Shown here one piece after another: positions 59,662 to 64,000 of a stretch of 64,000 bases of DNA. The notes below the pieces were generated by a model. It saw only the letters and a program-made list of their open reading frames with translations. It ran no database searches and was not told the DNA's origin. A program made the position numbers and the translations under genes. The stretch comes from Culex pipiens pallens (taxonomy: Eukaryota > Arthropoda > Insecta > Diptera > Culicidae). Where the stretch lies: the NCBI RefSeq assembly GCF_016801865.2, contig NC_068938.1:27238740-27302739 (forward strand). Direction: 5' to 3'. Position 1 is the first letter of the stretch; every line of letters starts with the position of its first letter.

Positions 59662-60769
59662 ATTTAGCATAGCATAGCATAGCATAGCATAGGTGCCCAC
59701 CCGCAGTTGCTACTCCGTTATTGACCAGGACCTCCAGAAGTTACATCCACGAGCCGTGGAAGATAAGTGGGTGCTATCTTTCCTCGCTTCGCAACTTCTC
59801 AAAGGCCCCTATCATGCTGATCAATACCGGCGCCGGCCACGACCAGTGGTAGGGTCACGGGGAAGTGGATGGGAATGTTAGTCCGATACTTGAATGATAG
59901 AGACCGCCCAATCGACTGCTTCTCCGACAAAGTATCACATGAGTTTTGAGGGGGTTAGTAGATGGGTATGAGGTCAGGATTCACGAGTGGCAGTGATGTG
60001 ACCATGAGCATTTTGTTTATCGGTTGAAATTTTAAATCTTAGGCAGCCGGCTGCGGAAAGATAAATAATTGATTATTTAAAAAGTTTGTTTTAATCGAAC
60101 GCGTGCCAACCGAGCAGTAGGGCTATGGGCTGGACTTATCAGTATATTTTTACTGTTGGTACAATTAAGATAACGCGAGCAAATGTCAAAAATAGTAGAT
60201 GAGTTAATACTAAAGATGCCAGTTGGAATAAATTATTACGATCAACGAATATAAACGAAAAGAAAACAAGACACCACGTAACCGATTGTAATGAAATTAA
60301 AACAATAACTTAAACGAACTTAACCGGCGGCGTGCCTTCCTATCAACGATGATAAAAGAAGGACTTATAAATTTAAAATATAAAAAGACTCCAAAAAACA
60401 CGTTGCATAGTAACCGCGAAGTCCCGCTACTCACAATCGAATCCGAAAGATAGCTATCTAGAATTTTAAATATAGTATTAATTCGACCGCGATCCTCCAG
60501 AAATTCTTCGTCGGCGTGCCTTCCGATCAACGGTGATGTAAGAAGGGCTTTATTCATTAAAATGATTTTATATCATAAGCCTTAAAACATATTCGTCGGC
60601 GTGCCTTCCGATCATCGATGATATAGAAAGGACTTAATCCAGCAATACGACTTGCTTGTCTCGAAAAAAAAGAATTCGGATCGTTTCTATCGAAAACTAT
60701 GTAAAGAGAACAAAAAAAAACTCATTGGCCAACGAACGCGCGAACTAAAAATAAAGAAAAAAAGAAGAA
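59662..60769 (-). mobile_element. Retroelement 3' end with TATGC tail, plus repeat-bearing flank
   Basis: Read on the minus strand, GC-rich sequence (59,690-60,050) ends in five TATGC-type units (59,662-59,690), the kind of tail seen on LINE/SINE elements. Right of it, three imperfect copies of a ~40-bp motif (CGGCGTGCCTTCC...) start near 60,327, 60,511 and 60,599. No protein domain was recognised. Confidence 0.5.
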
Positions 60770-63700
60770 GAAGAAGACCAATCACCCCATGCACACAAAC
60801 AGCGACACAAAAGAGATGGAAAATAACACGAAAAAACAGGACTGCGCGTCCACACAGGCACCGCACTACTGATGCCATTATTTATTTATAATGACCAATC
60901 ACCCCATGCACTCGAACAGCGACACAAAAGAGACGGAAAATAACACGAAAAAAAAAACAGGACTGCGCGTCCACACAGGCACCGCACTACTGATGCCATT
61001 ATTTATTTATAATGAACAATCACCCCATGCACTCGAACAGCGACACAAAAGAGACGGAAAATAACACGAAAAAACAGGACTGCGCGTCCACACAGGCACC
61101 GCACTACTGATGCCATTATTTAATTATAATGACCAATCACCCCATGCACTCGAACAGCGACATAAAAGAGACGGAAAATAACACGAAAAAAAAAAACAGG
61201 ACTGCGCGTCCACACAGGCACCGCACTACTGATGCCATTATTTAATTATAATGACCAATCACCCCATGCACTCGAACAGCGACATAAAAGAGACGGAAAA
61301 TAACACGAAAAAACAGGACTGAGCGTCCACACAGGCACCGCACTACTGATGCCATTATTTAATTATAATGACCAATCACCCCATGCACTCGAACAGCGAC
61401 ATAAAAGAGACGGAAAATAACACGAAAAAAACAGGACTGCGCGTCCACACAGGCACCGCACTACTGATGCCATTATTTAATTATAATGACCAATCACCCC
61501 ATGCACTCGAACAGCGACATAAAAGAGACGGAAAATAACACGAAAAAAAACAGGACTGCGCGTCCACACAGGCACCGCACTACTGATGCCATTATTTAAT
61601 TATAATGACCAATCACCCCATGCACTCGAACAGCGACATAAAAGAGACGGAAAATAACACGAAAAAAACAGGACTGCGCGTCCACACAGGCACCGCACTA
61701 CTGATGCCATTATTTAATTATAATGACCAATCACCCCATGCACTCGAACAGCGACATAAAAGAGACGGAAAATAACACGAAAAAAACAGGACTGCGCGTC
61801 CACACAGGCACCGCACTACTGATGCCATTATTTAATTATAATGACCAATCACCCCATGCACTCGAACAGCGACATAAAAGAGACGGAAAATAACACGAAA
61901 AAAACAGGACTGCGCGTCCACACAGGCACCGCACTACTGATGCCATTATTTAATTATAATGACCAATCACCCCATGCACTCGAACAGCGACATAAAAGAG
62001 ACGGAAAATAACACGAAAAAAAACAGGACTGCGCGTCCACACAGGCACCGCACTACTGATGCCATTATTTATTTATAATGAACAATCACCCCATGCACTC
62101 GAACAGCGACACAAAAGAGACGGAAAATAACACGAAAAAACAGGACTGCGCGTCCACACAGGCACCGCACTACTGATGCCATTATTTAATTATAATGACC
62201 AATCACCCCATGCACTCGAACAGCGACATAAAAGAGACGGAAAATAACACGAAAAAAAAAACAGGACTGCGCGTCCACACAGGCACCGTACTACTGATGC
62301 CATTATTTAATTATAATGACCAATCACCCCATGCACTCGAACAGCGACATAAAAGAGACGGAAAATAACACGAAAAAAAACAGGACTGCGCGTCCACACA
62401 GGCACCGCACTACTGATGCCATTATTTAATTATAATGACCAATCACCCCATGCACTCGAACAGCGACATAAAAGAGACGGAAAATAACACGAAAAAAACA
62501 GGACTGCGCGTCCACACAGGCACCGCACTACTGATGCCATTATTTAATTATAATGACCAATCACCCCATGCACTCGAACAGCGACATAAAAGAGACGGAA
62601 AATAACACGAAAAAAACAGGACTGCGCGTCCACACAGGCACCGCACTACTGATGCCATTATTTAATTATAATGACCAATCACCCCATGCACTCGAACAGC
62701 GACATAAAAGAGACGGAAAATAACACGAAAAAAAACAGGACTGCGCGTCCACACAGGCACCGCACTACTGATGCCATTATTTAATTATAATGACCAATCA
62801 CCCCATGCACTCGAACAGCGACATAAAAGAGACGGAAAATAACACGAAAAAAACAGGACTGCGCGTCCACACAGGCACCGCACTACTGATGCCATTATTT
62901 AATTATAATGACCAATCACCCCATGCACTCGAACAGCGACATAAAAGAGACGGAAAATAACACGAAAAAAACAGGACTGCGCGTCCACACAGGCACCGCA
63001 CTACTGATGCCATTATTTAATTATAATGACCAATCACCCCATGCACTCGAACAGCGACATAAAAGAGACGGAAAATAACACGAAAAAACAGGACTGCGCG
63101 TCCACACAGGCACCGCACTACTGATGCCATTATTTAATTATAATGACCAATCACCCCATGCACTCGAACAGCGACATAAAAGAGACGGAAAATAACACGA
63201 AAAAAACAGGACTGCGCGTCCACACAGGCACCGCACTACTGATGCCATTATTTAATTATAATGACCAATCACCCCATGCACTCGAACAGCGACATAAAAG
63301 AGACGGAAAATAACACGAAAAAAAACAGGACTGCGCGTCCACACAGGCACCGCACTACTGATGCCATTATTTAATTATAATGACCAATCACCCCATGCAC
63401 TCGAACAGCGACATAAAAGAGACGGAAAATAACACGAAAAAAACAGGACTGCGCGTCCACACAGGCACCGCACTACTGATGCCATTATTTAATTATAATG
63501 ACCAATCACCCCATGCACTCGAACAGCGACATAAAAGAGACGGAAAATAACACGAAAAAAAACAGGACTGCGCGTCCACACAGGCACCGCACTACTGATG
63601 CCATTATTTATTTATAATGAACAATCACCCCATGCACTCGAACAGCGACACAAAAGAGACGGAAAATAACACGAAAAAACAGGACTGCGCGTCCACACAG

Positions 63701-64000
63701 GCACCGCACTACTGATGCCATTATTTAATTATAATGACCAATCACCCCATGCACTCGAACAGCGACATAAAAGAGACGGAAAATAACACGAAAAAACAGG
63801 ACTGCGCGTCCACACAGGCACCGTACTACTGATGCCATTATTTAATTATAATGACCAATCACCCCATGCACTCGAACAGCGACATAAAAGAGACGGAAAA
63901 TAACACGAAAAAAAACAGGACTGCGCGTCCACACAGGCACCGCACTACTGATGCCATTATTTAATTATAATGACCAATCACCCCATGCACTCGAACAGCG
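60770..64000. repeat. ~118-bp satellite array reaching the window edge
   Basis: About 27 tandem monomers of 117-122 bp. Each contains CCAATCACCCCATGCACTCG, GAGACGGAAAATAACACG, an A-run of 6-10, GGACTGCGCGTCCACACAGG and CACTACTGATGCCATTATTT. Length differences come almost only from the A-run. A variant monomer (TTTATTTATAATGAACAATC plus CACAAAAG) recurs at 61,019, 62,085 and 63,624, and a GTACTACT variant recurs at about 62,288 and 63,823. The array continues beyond the window. Confidence 0.97.

Noticed and set aside
60652..60891. 79-codon Lys/Arg-rich frame
   Set aside because: The composition reflects A-rich DNA at the satellite edge; it runs into the first monomer and has no family resemblance.
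60770..64000. CRISPR-like regular repeats
   Set aside because: The entire ~118-bp unit repeats with no unique spacers, and the genome is eukaryotic. It is a satellite.

Overview
The window looks like euchromatin from a culicine mosquito, most likely Culex. The evidence is spliced insect chemoreceptor genes with 50-60 bp GT-AG introns, eukaryotic tRNA genes with Pol III terminators, an RTE-clade retrotransposon, a Jockey-like ORF1 relic, tRNA-derived SINE sequence, and very dense MITE and foldback DNA. Species was not confirmed by any search.

1-12,651: a head-to-tail, minus-strand array of five divergent ionotropic receptor (IR) genes, called IR-A to IR-E here. IR-A runs off the left edge. 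IR-B is broken by a roughly 28-bp deletion. IR-C, IR-D and IR-E can be spliced into complete frames of 424, 440 and 423 codons. Splice phases agree at every junction. IR-A and IR-E share a four-exon structure; IR-C and the IR-B relic have three exons; IR-D has two. All start at one conserved Met right before the S1 ligand-binding half, so they lack the usual N-terminal domain. Between IR-B and IR-C sits an ORF1-only LINE with 14-bp target-site duplications, itself split by a 1.9-kb near-perfect palindrome.

12.7-39.4 kb: no convincing protein gene. It is a patchwork of GC-richer single-copy-looking DNA and AT-rich repeats. The repeats are foldback elements with 4-bp duplications, MITEs with TA duplications, a 595-bp SINE with two convergent tRNA-like modules and a 21-bp duplication, and a 1.6-kb block of 9-bp minisatellites.

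39.4-45.2 kb: the gene-bearing core. Three tRNA genes (Leu-CAG plus; Arg-ACG and Gln-CTG minus) lie next to a four-exon, 536-aa acyl-CoA synthetase of the luciferase/4-coumarate-CoA ligase type on the minus strand. Its 3-kb first intron holds transposon copies.

45.7-60.7 kb: a 1-kb heptamer array, a cluster of nested MITEs (three copies of one family with CCCGRGCAGACGG termini), then an apparently full-length RTE retrotransposon (53,431-56,831) with an uninterrupted 1,040-codon endonuclease/reverse transcriptase ORF and an 11-bp target-site duplication. 60.77 kb to the right edge is a tandem satellite of about 118 bp with signs of a 13-monomer higher-order repeat.

The host genes do not form one pathway: the IRs are candidate chemosensory channels and the ligase is an acyl-activating enzyme. 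What ties the window together is successive layers of transposon insertion.
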